Notes under the pieces: generated by a model | What the model was told of the DNA's origin: nothing | Seen by the model: the letters and a program-made list of their open reading frames with translations, nothing else | The model's database searches: none | NCBI RefSeq assembly: GCF_900187365.1 | Contig: NZ_FYDG01000003.1 | Coordinates: forward strand, 124,001 to 188,000 | From: Rhodoblastus acidophilus | Lineage (GTDB): Bacteria; Pseudomonadota; Alphaproteobacteria; Rhizobiales; Beijerinckiaceae | Reading direction: 5' to 3' | Length of the DNA stretch: 64,000 nt | Made by a program: the position numbers and the translations under genes | Shown here: positions 55,843-64,000 of the stretch, one piece after another | Layout: each line of letters starts with the position of its first letter | Numbering within the stretch: position 1 is the stretch's first letter

Positions 55843-56337
55843 CTAGAAGCGGGGCGGCGGCGCCTGCCGCCCGCCGCCTTCGCCCGGCGCGACGGCGCGG
55901 GGCTTTCCCCCGCCCCGGTCGAGTTCGGGCGGCTTGGGAATTTCGATCGGCCCGAAGGCCGGCGCGGGCCGCGCCAACGGCGGGGCGGCGGGCGCAAGCT
56001 CCGGCAGGATGGGCGAGGCGGGCGCCGGCTTCAGGTTCGACGGCACGGCGGGAACCGACGATTCGCCCGCGGGCAGTTCGGTGTGCGGCGTCAGGTCGGG
56101 GATCGGCTCCAGCGCGGGCAGGGACAGCGGCGTCTGTTGCGCCGACAGCAGGCGCGCCTGCTGCGTCAGCCACAAGCCCAGGGCGGCGGCGGCCAGCGCC
56201 GCCAGCAGCATGAAGGGAATCCGAAACCTTAACCAGGCGCGCCGCGCGAAAGCGGGAATTTTCGCGCGCAACCACGCGCGCGCCTCGATGTGATAAGCGA
56301 GCCAGCTTTCGTGATGCAGAGGATGTCTGGCGCCCAT
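55843..56337 (-). CDS. Membrane-anchored proline-rich protein, function unknown
   Basis: The 164-residue protein has a basic cytoplasmic N-terminus (about 1-38), one helix (about 40-60, FMLLAALAAAALGLWL) and a Pro/Ala-rich outside tail ending GGGRQAPPPRF. I know no family. Low complexity and codon bias make the frame look convincing, but the start and function are uncertain. It lies 65 bases upstream of the decarboxylase end region in the opposite order, both on the minus strand. Confidence 0.55.
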   Translation of the reverse strand: MGARHPLHHESWLAYHIEARAWLRAKIPAFARRAWLRFRIPFMLLAALAAAALGLWLTQQARLLSAQQTPLSLPALEPIPDLTPHTELPAGESSVPAVPSNLKPAPASPILPELAPAAPPLARPAPAFGPIEIPKPPELDRGGGKPRAVAPGEGGGRQAPPPRF

Positions 56338-56402
56338 GGCGCGGGCCTCCGGGTCTTCCCGTCAGATGGGAAGGCGGCGGCGCGCAGCCAAGCGCGGCCA
56401 TA

Positions 56403-58043
56403 TTACCTGTAGAGCGCCGTCAGCGCATTGTGAAACTGGATCGCCAGCGGCGAGGCGGCGTCGCCGGGGGTGACGATCTCGATATAGGCGCCGCTGTTGG
56501 CGCCGTCGGCCGCCGCCAGCGCCCGGTCCAGCTCGGCGCAATTGGTCGCGCGCGCCACCAGCCAGTCGTCGCAGCCGAAGGCGGCGGGCAGGGCGCTGTA
56601 GCGCCAGGGGGCGATGTCGTTGTAGACGCTCGCCGGATCCTTGCACAGCAGCCGCTCGATCAGATAGCCCTTGTTGTTGATGACGAGGACGATGGGCTTG
56701 GCGCCGTAGCGCGCGAAGGCGCCGATCTCCTGAACCGTCATTTGATGCGAGCCGTCGCCGGTGATCAGCACGGTGCGGCGCTCCGGCGCGGCCAGCGCGG
56801 CGCCGAGCGCGGCCGGCGTGGCCCAGCCGATCGAGCCCCACAGCGTCTGATTGTAGAAATTGGCGCCGGCCGGCAATCGGGCGAAGCCCAGGCCCATCGA
56901 CACCGTGCCGGTCTCGGCCACCACAATGTCGCCCTCGCGCAGAAAACCGGCGAGGCGCGGAAACAGCGCGGTGGCGTCGATCGGCGCGTCGCCGGCGCCC
57001 TCAATGTCGCCCAGCGAGCGCGCGTCGAGGCGCGGCCAGTCGCGGTGGGGCAGGCGGGCGGTCAACGCCGCCAGCAGATCGGCCATTTCGACATTGTAAA
57101 AAGTTTTGGCGCCGACCCGCACCCGATGCCGTCCGACCCAGATGGTCTTGTTGGGATCGAGCCGGGCGGTGAAGGCGCCGGTGTTGAAATCGGTCATCAG
57201 CGCGCCGACCGCGAGGATGACGTCGGCGCTTTCGACGAAATCGCGCACCTCCGGCTGCATCAGCGCGCCGTCATACATGCCGACATAGGCGGGATGTGTC
57301 TCGTCCAGCACCGACTTGTCCATGAACATGGTGGCGAACGGCAGGCCCGTGGCGTCGAGCAGCGCCCGCATCGCCGGCTGGCAGCCGCCGCGCGCCACCA
57401 GCAGCCCCGGCAGCACGCAGGTCCGCTCCGCCGCCGCCAGCGCCGAGACGATGGCTTCCGTCGCCTCGGCCAGCGCCTCGGCTTCGCTCTGCGGCGGCTG
57501 GATCGGTCGGGATTCCCCTGCGACCGGCCGCGTCGCCAGATCGGCGGGAAACGCCATATAGACGGGGCGCAGGTGGTACAGCGCCTCGGCGATCAGCCGC
57601 TCGGTCTCATAGGCGACGTTTTCCGGCGTCATCACCGCATGGGCGCAGACGACAGGCTCGGACATGCGGCGAAACAGGTCGTAATCGCCGGTGCCGAGCG
57701 TGTGGTGCATCAGCGCGCGCGATTCCTGAATCGCGATATTGGGCGCGCCGACCAGATGGAACACCGGCAAATGCTCGGCATAGGCGCCGGCCACGCCATT
57801 GAGGGCGGAAAGCTCGCCGACGCCGTAAGTGGTGCAGAGCGCGCCGACGCCGCGCAGCCGGGCGTAGCCCTCGGCGGCATAGGCGGCGTTCAGCTCGTTG
57901 GAGCAGCCGATCCAGTCGAGATCGGGATCGGCGCAAATGGCGTCGTTGACGGGAAAGGCGTAATCGCCGGGAACGCCGAACACATGCGCGACGCCAATGT
58001 CGCGCAGGCGCTTGAGCACATGCTGGATGACGGTGACGCCCAT
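56403..58043 (-). CDS. Thiamine diphosphate-dependent pyruvate/indolepyruvate decarboxylase
   Basis: The 546-residue enzyme decarboxylates a 2-keto acid to an aldehyde. Counting from the ATG at 58043, the catalytic residues fall at the same numbers as in Zymomonas pyruvate decarboxylase: Asp27, Glu50, His113 and His114 (LMHHTLG). The ThDP/Mg motif is ITGDGSHQMT...VINNKGY, with Glu in GYLIE matching Glu473. Pyruvate is the likely substrate; indolepyruvate or phenylpyruvate are alternatives. The palindromic element at 58047-58078 lies immediately upstream and supplies the purine-rich ribosome site. Confidence 0.9.
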   Translation of the reverse strand: MGVTVIQHVLKRLRDIGVAHVFGVPGDYAFPVNDAICADPDLDWIGCSNELNAAYAAEGYARLRGVGALCTTYGVGELSALNGVAGAYAEHLPVFHLVGAPNIAIQESRALMHHTLGTGDYDLFRRMSEPVVCAHAVMTPENVAYETERLIAEALYHLRPVYMAFPADLATRPVAGESRPIQPPQSEAEALAEATEAIVSALAAAERTCVLPGLLVARGGCQPAMRALLDATGLPFATMFMDKSVLDETHPAYVGMYDGALMQPEVRDFVESADVILAVGALMTDFNTGAFTARLDPNKTIWVGRHRVRVGAKTFYNVEMADLLAALTARLPHRDWPRLDARSLGDIEGAGDAPIDATALFPRLAGFLREGDIVVAETGTVSMGLGFARLPAGANFYNQTLWGSIGWATPAALGAALAAPERRTVLITGDGSHQMTVQEIGAFARYGAKPIVLVINNKGYLIERLLCKDPASVYNDIAPWRYSALPAAFGCDDWLVARATNCAELDRALAAADGANSGAYIEIVTPGDAASPLAIQFHNALTALYR

Positions 58044-58046
58044 GTC

Positions 58047-58078
58047 CAACCCCCCTCCCGTTTTACATGGGAGGGGAG
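58047..58078. repeat. C/G-purine palindromic intergenic element, copy 3
   Basis: CCCCTCCC-gttttacat-GGGAGGGG sits directly before the decarboxylase ATG. It is related in inverted orientation to the element at 37044-37074, sharing the central TGTAAA. Its purine strand doubles as the ribosome-binding site, so hairpin formation could hinder translation. Confidence 0.6.
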
Positions 58079-58095
58079 CTTCGGCGCGGCAAGGG

Positions 58096-58467
58096 TCAGT
58101 TGGCGCGCCGTCCGTTCGGCGGGGTCACGTCGGCGCGACGCTGCCGGGTGTGGTCGATCACCAGCAGGCGGTCGCCGTCGCGGCGGATGTCCACGGTGGC
58201 GGCGTCCTCGTCGAGCGCGCCGGGAACCGACAGCGTGGCGGACTGGCCGTCCTTCAGCGCGCACACGACGCGGAACGGCTGGCCCTGATGGTCGAGCGTG
58301 GTCACGACCTCGAAAACGTCGCCCTTGGGCGTGAAATAGATGAGGCCGCGCACGTCGCGCAATTCAAACGACTTGCCGGCGTAGGTCTTCAGCTCGGCGG
58401 CGCTCGCGGCGCTGGAGAGGAGGGCGGCGGCGCAGCCGGCCGCGAGAAGGACGAGGGGTTGGCGCAT
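58096..58467 (-). CDS. Small secreted protein, function unknown
   Basis: The protein of about 123 residues starts MRQPLVLLAAGCAAALLSSA, a clear signal peptide ending near AASA. The mature part of about 100 residues looks like a beta-rich domain (VVTTLDHQGQPFRVVCALKD). It has a single cysteine in the mature part. CGGAG lies 8 bases before the ATG. I recognise no domain. Confidence 0.65.
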   Translation of the reverse strand: MRQPLVLLAAGCAAALLSSAASAAELKTYAGKSFELRDVRGLIYFTPKGDVFEVVTTLDHQGQPFRVVCALKDGQSATLSVPGALDEDAATVDIRRDGDRLLVIDHTRQRRADVTPPNGRRAN

Positions 58468-58743
58468 GATCAAGACTCCGATGAGGGGGGACGTCCTCCC
58501 GGCCCGCGATAAGTCGGCAGTCTTTTGGTTGTGGTTCGACGCGCGCGCAAGCGTGGTCTGTTTATGGACCGCGTCAGTGTGCGCTGCAACAAAAAATACG
58601 GCGTCCGGTTGTCACGGCGGCGAAGGCAATGCGACAATCGCTGGCGAATTCGCGCCGCAAACGGCCGTTTTGCGCGGGCGGGCGCGGCTCCGGCGCTGGC
58701 ACGGAAGATGCTCAACCGGCAAACGATTTACAGGGAGAACGAG

Positions 58744-59529
58744 ATGGCTCAAGCCGAGGCGCAGGGACAATCCGGACTTCCGGCCAGTGGCGACGGCGGC
58801 GTCCGCTTCGGCGGCTTCGCCTTCGCCGATCCGCCGCAAGGGCCGGGCCTGTTCGCGCTCACCCGCCGCGTCGGCGACCGGCTGTTTCCCGTGCTGATCG
58901 GCGAAAGCGACGACGTCGCGGCGACCCTCGACGCGCTGCGGACGGAGGAGCCGGCGCTGGCGCGCGGGCTCGCCGACGGCGCCCATTTCATGACGCGCGA
59001 CAACGCCCGGATGCGCCGCCACATTCTGCGCGATCTCGTCGGCAAATATAATCCGCCGCTCAATGTCGAGGGCCGCACCGCGCGGGCGGCGCCGGAGATC
59101 GCCGCGCTGGTCCCTGACCGCGCCGAAGGCGATTTTCCCGAGGCGGTGTCCGAGGACATCGAGGTCAGCGAAGCCGATCTCGACCGTCTCGTGCGGGTGT
59201 TCTATCGCAGGGCGCGCGAGGACTCGGTGATCGGCCCGGTGTTCGACAGCCATGTCAGCGATTGGGAGAACCATTTGGATCTCGTGCAGAATTTCTGGTC
59301 GCGCGCCTTCCTGCGCACCGAACGCTACAAGGGCGCGCCGTTCGCGCCGCATCTCGGCCTGAACCTGAAGCCCGCCCATTTCGACCGCTGGGTCGCCCTG
59401 TTCAAGGAAACCGCCGCGGCCGAGCTGAAGCCGGCCGCCGCCCGCGCCGCCATCGCGCGGGCGGAACATATGAGCGCGGCCTTCCAGGCCGGCCTGTATC
59501 CGCTGGGCCATCCGGAGCGCGCCCGATGA
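58744..59529 (+). CDS. Group III truncated haemoglobin with N-terminal extension
   Basis: The 261-residue protein has a 2/2 globin at about 140-255: VFYRRAREDSVIGPVF (Tyr154 at B10), HLDLVQNFWSRAFL, and PHLGLNLKPAHFDRWVALF with His203 as the likely proximal ligand. Residues 20-110 form an extra domain unlike any I recognise (RVGDRLFPVLIGESDD). Family members bind O2 or handle NO and peroxide. GGGAG lies before the ATG, and the stop overlaps the next ATG as ATGA, so it is translated with the cysteine-cluster protein. Confidence 0.85.
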   Translation: MAQAEAQGQSGLPASGDGGVRFGGFAFADPPQGPGLFALTRRVGDRLFPVLIGESDDVAATLDALRTEEPALARGLADGAHFMTRDNARMRRHILRDLVGKYNPPLNVEGRTARAAPEIAALVPDRAEGDFPEAVSEDIEVSEADLDRLVRVFYRRAREDSVIGPVFDSHVSDWENHLDLVQNFWSRAFLRTERYKGAPFAPHLGLNLKPAHFDRWVALFKETAAAELKPAAARAAIARAEHMSAAFQAGLYPLGHPERAR

Positions 59530-60245
59530 CCGAAGCCCAGGAGAATAGCCCCGAAGCCTTTTTCGCCGCCCTGCGCGAAAATTTCGGCGAAACCATCCGC
59601 GCCGGACGCTCCGCCGAGGGCGTCTGCGATCCCCGGCTGATCGAGGTTTTGGCCGCGCAGGCGGCGGAGCTGTTCGATCGCAACGCCGAAATCCAGAGCG
59701 AGGGCCAGCCGGAGCCGGCCTGCTGTCGCGGCTGCGCCGCCTGTTGCGCCTTGCAGGTCGCCGCCACCGCGCCGGAGATCTTTCTGGCCGCGCGCTTCCT
59801 GCGCATCACCGCCTCGGCCTTCGCCGCCTATGGCGTCGATTTCACCGCCCGCGTCGCCGCCTTCAACGCCAAGACGCGCGGCCTCGACCAGCAGGCGCGC
59901 TTCGCCTCCACGATGCTGTGTCCGTTCATCATCAACGGCGCCTGCGCGATTTATGCGGCGCGCACGCTGGCCTGTCGCGGCCATGTCGCCTTCGACCGCG
60001 CCGCCTGCGAAGCGGCGGCGCGCGGCGAGGATGTCGAAACGCCGGTGTCCGCCGCGCACAAGACGGTGCGCGTGCTGGTGCAGGGCGCGCTGCAGGAAGC
60101 CTTGCGCGAGCGCGGACTCGACGGGGGCGCCGCCGAGTTTCTCACCGGCCTCGAACGGGCGCTGACCGACCCGGACGCCGAGACGCGCTGGCTGCGCGGC
60201 GAACAAGTGTTCGAGGATCTGCGTCTCGACGCCGGCGCGGATTGA
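59526..60245 (+). CDS. YkgJ family cysteine-cluster protein
   Basis: The 239-residue protein has CCRGCAACC near residue 65 and CPFIINGACAIYAARTLAC near 136, the two cysteine groups of the YkgJ/UPF0153 family, which probably bind zinc or an iron-sulfur cluster. It starts four bases before the haemoglobin stop ends, an ATGA coupling. Coupling to a trHb3 hints at a redox or nitrosative role; that is inference. Confidence 0.85.
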   Translation: MTEAQENSPEAFFAALRENFGETIRAGRSAEGVCDPRLIEVLAAQAAELFDRNAEIQSEGQPEPACCRGCAACCALQVAATAPEIFLAARFLRITASAFAAYGVDFTARVAAFNAKTRGLDQQARFASTMLCPFIINGACAIYAARTLACRGHVAFDRAACEAAARGEDVETPVSAAHKTVRVLVQGALQEALRERGLDGGAAEFLTGLERALTDPDAETRWLRGEQVFEDLRLDAGAD

Positions 60246-60251
60246 CCGGCC

Positions 60252-61121
60252 TCACGCGGCCGGCGTGACGATCTCGTCGGGATCGCGCGCCGCCGCGATG
60301 CGGGCGTATTCCGCCTTCACCAGCGCTTCGCCATATTTGCGCTCCAGCCGCCGCACGGTGAAATGGCCCTTGGCCAGCGACTGAAAATGCTCGATGAAGG
60401 CCAGATTGACCGCCGCGCCGCCCAGCGCGCCGAGCACCGGCGTCGCCTGCGCCAAAAATTTCTGGCTGACCACCACGCCGAACCGTGAGGCGACCTGGGT
60501 GGTGAAGCGCACCAGCGCCGGCGCGGTTTCGTCGATCAGGCCGCGGCTGGCGACGAACCGCGCCGCTTCGGTCACGCTGCGCGCCATCAGGCCGCGCAGG
60601 GCGAAATAGCTCGATTCGGACAATTCGGCCTCGGCTCCGCGTCCGTCGAGCGCGAACACCTGCAGGCAGGCCAGCGCCGTTTCCGGCTGGCTGAGATCCT
60701 CGCCCTCGGCGCGGGCGATGTCGGCGATGGCGCGCAGCATCAGCGCCGTGCTCACCGGCAGCTCCACCGGCAGGCTGGCGAGGCCCAGCGCGCCGCCCGC
60801 CGCCCCGGAGGCGGCCACCATGGCGCGATGAAAGCCGACGCGGTCGCGCACCGGCGCGCCGTTCAGGCTGGCGAAGGCCGCCCGCAGCGCGACGCGCATG
60901 GCGGCGCCGGCCGCCTTGCCGACCACTTGCGCCGCGCGGGCCGGCACCAGTTGGGTGGCGAAACTCACCTGCCGCCCCACCAGATTCGCCAGGCGCAGCG
61001 CCAGGCTGTTGCGCTCCAGCCGCCGCACCGCCTCCATCAGCGCGGCGTGATCGACGGCGGACATGTCGCTCCGCCTGCCGCCGTCGGACGGATGCGGCTT
61101 GTCGGTTTGTTCCAGAGTCAT
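60252..61121 (-). CDS. EcsC family protein
   Basis: The 289-residue protein has the EcsC-like central region with LASLPVELPVSTALMLRAIA and C-terminal VLGALGGAAVNLAFIEHFQS and FTVRRLERKYG. The ATG at 61119-61121 has GGGAGG 5 bases upstream. The Bacillus namesake is encoded beside the Ecs ABC transporter, but this stand-alone form has no known role. Convergent with the YkgJ gene. Confidence 0.88.
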   Translation of the reverse strand: MTLEQTDKPHPSDGGRRSDMSAVDHAALMEAVRRLERNSLALRLANLVGRQVSFATQLVPARAAQVVGKAAGAAMRVALRAAFASLNGAPVRDRVGFHRAMVAASGAAGGALGLASLPVELPVSTALMLRAIADIARAEGEDLSQPETALACLQVFALDGRGAEAELSESSYFALRGLMARSVTEAARFVASRGLIDETAPALVRFTTQVASRFGVVVSQKFLAQATPVLGALGGAAVNLAFIEHFQSLAKGHFTVRRLERKYGEALVKAEYARIAAARDPDEIVTPAA

Positions 61122-61511
61122 GCGGGCCTCCCGCGCCATTTCGGGTTTCCGGGCGGCAGGGGCGCGGCGCGGACCCAGTGCAGAGATGGTTCGCGACGGC
61201 GCGAAGTCAAGATTTCGCCGCCAGATTGACGTAAGGAACCCCTGAATTAACTCTGTCCCGGCCTTGCAAGTAAATAAACAGGCTTTCCCAGCATTAACCG
61301 AACGTCATTACCTACGGGAAACCATCAAGTCAAAACATTGAAAAACAAGAAAAAAATCGGATTTAGCCGCATTTTAACCGTTCCGATCAGGCTTTGTTAG
61401 ACTTAATGGCGCGCCAGCAAAAAATGAACGGCGTTGGATAAAATGCGAGAATTTCGCTTCAATCGACTCCAATAGGCCCCGGTCATACTCGCTTCATCAA
61501 CGAGGTATGAC
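61122..61511. other. Intergenic region between EcsC and BTLCP genes
   Basis: This 390-base divergent stretch is AT-rich from about 61230 to 61500, which is usual for promoters in this GC-rich DNA. I find no gene, strong dyad or convincing sigma-70 hexamer pair. Confidence 0.5.
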
Positions 61512-62141
61512 ATGCGTATCGCAGCTTTCACGACGATGGGTCTGGTTCTGGCGCTGGCGGCGGCGCCGTTCATCGCGTCGGACGTCGGCGCGAAGGCCAG
61601 CGTGTCCTCCGGCGTCGAAGTCGCCTACGCCTCGGTCGGCGCGGACACCTCGATCCCCTTCGGCTGGGTGGAGTTCTGCCAACGCTACGCCAGCGAATGC
61701 GCGGTCTCCGGCAAGGTGGCCGACGTCAATCTGACGGAAGCCTCGATGCATGAAATCCGGCAGGTCAACACCTTCGTCAATCGCTCCGTGGAAGCGGTGT
61801 CCGACATGGAGCATTGGGGCGTGGTGGACCGCTGGGATCTGCCGGCGGACGGCAAGGGCGATTGCGAAGATTATGCGCTTATGAAGCGCAAGATGCTGAT
61901 CGAACGCGGCTATCCCCGTTCCGCCCTGCTGGTCACCGTGGTGCGCGACCAGCAGAACGAAGGCCACGCCATTCTCACGGTCAAGACCAATGGCGGCGAA
62001 TATGTGCTCGACAATCTCACCGACGAGGTGAAGCCGGTCAGCAAGATCGCCTATCGCTTCGTGAAGCGCCAGAGCCAGCAGGACCCGAATGTGTGGGTCG
62101 CGCTCGGCCCGGTCGCCGCCCAGAAATTCGCCTCGCGCTAA
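61512..62141 (+). CDS. BTLCP transglutaminase-like cysteine peptidase
   Basis: The 209-residue protein has a signal peptide (MRIAAFTTMGLVLALAAAPF). The catalytic triad of the bacterial transglutaminase-like cysteine proteinase family is complete: Cys118 (GKGDCEDYAL), His152 (EGHAILTV) and Asp167 (EYVLDNL). LapG, a relative, releases biofilm adhesins of Pseudomonas. Here LapD-like partners are absent, and the stand-alone Rhizobiales form has no proven substrate. Terminator follows. Confidence 0.92.
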   Translation: MRIAAFTTMGLVLALAAAPFIASDVGAKASVSSGVEVAYASVGADTSIPFGWVEFCQRYASECAVSGKVADVNLTEASMHEIRQVNTFVNRSVEAVSDMEHWGVVDRWDLPADGKGDCEDYALMKRKMLIERGYPRSALLVTVVRDQQNEGHAILTVKTNGGEYVLDNLTDEVKPVSKIAYRFVKRQSQQDPNVWVALGPVAAQKFASR

Positions 62142-62161
62142 AACCTCTCCTCCCGGCGAAA

Positions 62162-62196
62162 AGCCCCGCGTGTAAAAAGCGCGGGGTTTTTTGTTT
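62162..62196 (+). terminator. Rho-independent terminator of the BTLCP gene
   Basis: AGCCCCGCG and GCGCGGGGT pair around TGTAAAAA and lead into TTTTTTGTTT. It lies 20 bases after the stop codon. Confidence 0.9.
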
Positions 62197-62228
62197 CCGG
62201 CGCCGGTCCGAGCGTCTATGACGGCGCC

Positions 62229-63269
62229 ATGCGCGTAGATGTGTTCGATTTCGACCTGCCTGAAGACAGAATCGCCCTGCGGCCGGCCAGTCCGCGCGAA
62301 TCCGCCCGCCTGTTGGCGATCGGCGAGGATTTGCGCGATCTGCATGTCGGCGACCTGCCGTCGCAGTTGCGCCCCGGCGACGTGCTGGTGGTCAATGACG
62401 CCAAGGTGATTCCCGCCCAGTTGTTCGGGACGCGCACGCGCGGCGAGGCGGTCGCGCGCATCGAGGCGACCCTGCACAAGAAGCAGGATGGCGCGCATTG
62501 GCGCGCCTTCGTCCGCCCCGCCAAGAAGCTGAAGCTCGGCGAAACCGTCGCGTTCGGCGACGACGGCGCCCTTCAGGCCGTGGTCGAGGCCAAGAATGAG
62601 GGCGAGGTTCTGCTCGGCTTCAACCTGTCCGGCCCCGCGCTCGACAATGCGCTGATGGCGGTCGGCCACATGCCGCTGCCGCCCTATATCGCGGCGCGGC
62701 GCGCGGAAGACGCGCAGGACGCCCAAGACTATCAGACGGTTTTCGCGCAAAAGCCCGGCGCGGTGGCGGCCCCCACCGCCGGCCTGCATTTCACCCCCGC
62801 CTTGCTCGCAGCGGCGCAGGCGGCCGGGGCGCGCATCGAAAAGGTGACGCTGCTGGTCGGCGCCGGCACGTTTCTTCCGGTCAAGGCCGAGGACACCAAA
62901 GACCATGTGATGCACGCCGAATGGGGCGAGATCGACGCGGAGACGGCGGCGCGACTCAATGCGGCGCGGGCGCAAGGCGGCCGGATCGTGGCCGTCGGCA
63001 CCACCAGCTTGCGCATTCTCGAAAGCGCGGCGGACGAGACGGGAATCAAACCCTTCTCCGGCGAGACCTCTATTTTCATCACGCCCGGCTACCGCTTCAA
63101 CGCGGTCGACATGCTGATGACCAATTTTCACCTGCCGCGCTCGACCCTGTTTATGCTGGTCTGCGCCTTCGCCGGGCTGGAGCGGATGCAAAGCGCCTAC
63201 GCCCACGCGATTCGTAGCGGATACCGCTTCTATTCCTACGGAGACGCGTGCTTGCTGATGGGGAAATGA
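62229..63269 (+). CDS. queA: S-adenosylmethionine:tRNA ribosyltransferase-isomerase
   Basis: The 346-residue enzyme makes epoxyqueuosine in tRNA wobble positions, a late step of queuosine synthesis. Signature segments: [20 protein letters not shown] at the start, [30 protein letters not shown] and [20 protein letters not shown]. Length is standard. No tgt gene lies in the window; metG follows 70 bases later. Confidence 0.97.
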   Translation: MRVDVFDFDLPEDRIALRPASPRESARLLAIGEDLRDLHVGDLPSQLRPGDVLVVNDAKVIPAQLFGTRTRGEAVARIEATLHKKQDGAHWRAFVRPAKKLKLGETVAFGDDGALQAVVEAKNEGEVLLGFNLSGPALDNALMAVGHMPLPPYIAARRAEDAQDAQDYQTVFAQKPGAVAAPTAGLHFTPALLAAAQAAGARIEKVTLLVGAGTFLPVKAEDTKDHVMHAEWGEIDAETAARLNAARAQGGRIVAVGTTSLRILESAADETGIKPFSGETSIFITPGYRFNAVDMLMTNFHLPRSTLFMLVCAFAGLERMQSAYAHAIRSGYRFYSYGDACLLMGK

Positions 63270-63339
63270 GGTCGCCCCCTTGGCCTTTCGTCCGCGCTTC
63301 TTTAGTTTGCCTCAAACTTGAAATGACGAGCGACGGGCC

Positions 63340-64000
63340 ATGGCCGACAAGCAAACCTATTACATCACCACCGCCATACCCTACGCCAATGGCGCGCCGC
63401 ACATCGGCCACGCCTATGAGCGCATCGCCACCGACGTGTTCGCCCGCTTCCAGCGGCTCGACGGCAAGGACGTGCTGTTCGTCACCGGCATGGACGAGCA
63501 CGGGCTGAAAATGCAGCAGACGGCGGCGCGCGAAGGCATTTCGGCGCAACAGCTCGCCGACCGCACCGCCGCGCAGTTCGAGGCCATGGGCGCAAAGCTC
63601 AACGCCCGCGCCGACGATATCGTGCGCACCACCCAGGCGCGGCACAAGACGACCGTGCAGGAAGTCTGGCGCCGCATGGCCGCCAAGGGCGACATCTACC
63701 TGTCGAAATACAGCGGCTGGTATTCGGTGCGCGACGAAGCCTATTACGACGAGGGCGAACTCACCGAAAACGCGGACGGCAAGAAATTCGCGCCCACCGG
63801 CACGCCGGTCGAATGGGTCGAGGAGGAGAGCTATTTCTTCAAGCTCTCGGCCTATGCCGAAAAACTGCTGGCCTATTACGAGGCGCATCCGGATTTCGTC
63901 ACGCCGGAGAAATATCTCAACGAAATCGTTGCTTTCGTGAAGCGCGGCCTGAACGATCTGTCGATCAGCCGCACCACCTTCGACTGGGGCATCAAAGTGC
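63340..64000 (+). CDS. metG: Methionine--tRNA ligase, 3' end outside window
   Basis: Class I synthetase; about 220 residues visible. The HIGH motif appears as [14 protein letters not shown]. The connective-peptide region ([20 protein letters not shown] and [13 protein letters not shown]) lacks the zinc-knuckle cysteines, so this is the zinc-free form. The KMSKS loop lies beyond base 64000. The ribosome site is weak (GACGAG). Confidence 0.94.
   Translation, partial: MADKQTYYITTAIPYANGAPHIGHAYERIATDVFARFQRLDGKDVLFVTGMDEHGLKMQQTAAREGISAQQLADRTAAQFEAMGAKLNARADDIVRTTQARHKTTVQEVWRRMAAKGDIYLSKYSGWYSVRDEAYYDEGELTENADGKKFAPTGTPVEWVEEESYFFKLSAYAEKLLAYYEAHPDFVTPEKYLNEIVAFVKRGLNDLSISRTTFDWGIKV

Overview
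This is a GC-rich chromosomal window that reads as an alphaproteobacterium of the Hyphomicrobiales (Rhizobiales), probably near the Methylobacterium, Beijerinckiaceae and Methylocystaceae families. The evidence is an NAD-linked formate dehydrogenase operon (fdsGBACD) with an oxalate/formate antiporter, squalene-hopene cyclase, a Usg protein, a BTLCP-type cysteine peptidase, a pqqA gene with the GMEVTSY core known from Methylobacterium, and two sites resembling the rhizobial Irr (ICE) iron box. Genus assignment is inference only. I see no rRNA, CRISPR array, insertion sequence or integrase.

Layout. 1-8.2 kb: partial Xaa-Pro aminopeptidase, PEP-synthase/PPDK regulator, aspS, an AT-rich AIPR-family gene that looks imported, then thrS and a TM2-domain gene. 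8.6-18.7 kb: a large repetitive protein that looks like a type I secretion substrate, usg, a single-chain Rieske-cytochrome P450 fusion, tRNA-Gly(UCC), an MsbA-like ABC exporter, a small membrane protein with a CoA-binding protein, a chemoreceptor and a host-attachment-family protein. 18.8-20.9 kb: an iron block (FTR1 permease, bacterioferritin, Bfd) with ICE-like boxes. 20.9-28.6 kb: the oxalate/formate antiporter and fdsGBACD, preceded by a dyad with LysR-type spacing. 28.7-33.6 kb: a small conserved protein, shc, a secreted basic protein and ilvD.

33.8-43.4 kb: a single-span membrane protein; a DUF485-actP-DUF294/CBS-exonuclease cluster for acetate uptake; an enoyl-CoA hydratase; an XRE regulator; a small protein beside a hairpin and a perfect 16-bp palindrome; a quinone oxidoreductase; a TauE/SafE exporter. 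43.6-51.6 kb: a giant membrane-anchored GH94 protein behind a 12-bp-arm inverted repeat, and a MASE3 hybrid histidine kinase. 51.6-55.7 kb: two tandem Sel1-like periplasmic paralogs, a free-standing pqqA followed by a terminator hairpin, a cytochrome b561, TolR/TolQ-type proteins, a small protein and a second XRE regulator. 55.8-64 kb: a proline-rich anchored protein, a pyruvate-decarboxylase-type enzyme, a small secreted protein, a group III truncated haemoglobin with an unrecognised N-terminal domain coupled to a YkgJ-type cysteine-cluster protein, an EcsC-family protein, a BTLCP peptidase, queA and the start of metG.

Together the genes describe a C1/C2-using aerobe: formate is oxidised to CO2 and NADH, oxalate exchanges for formate, acetate is imported by ActP, PQQ is presumably made, and iron is stored and released by Bfr/Bfd under probable Irr control. 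The least ordinary items are the Rieske-P450 fusion, the lone pqqA, the isolated AIPR gene, the trHb3 fusion coupled to YkgJ, and the GH94 protein that lacks a recognisable GT84 domain.
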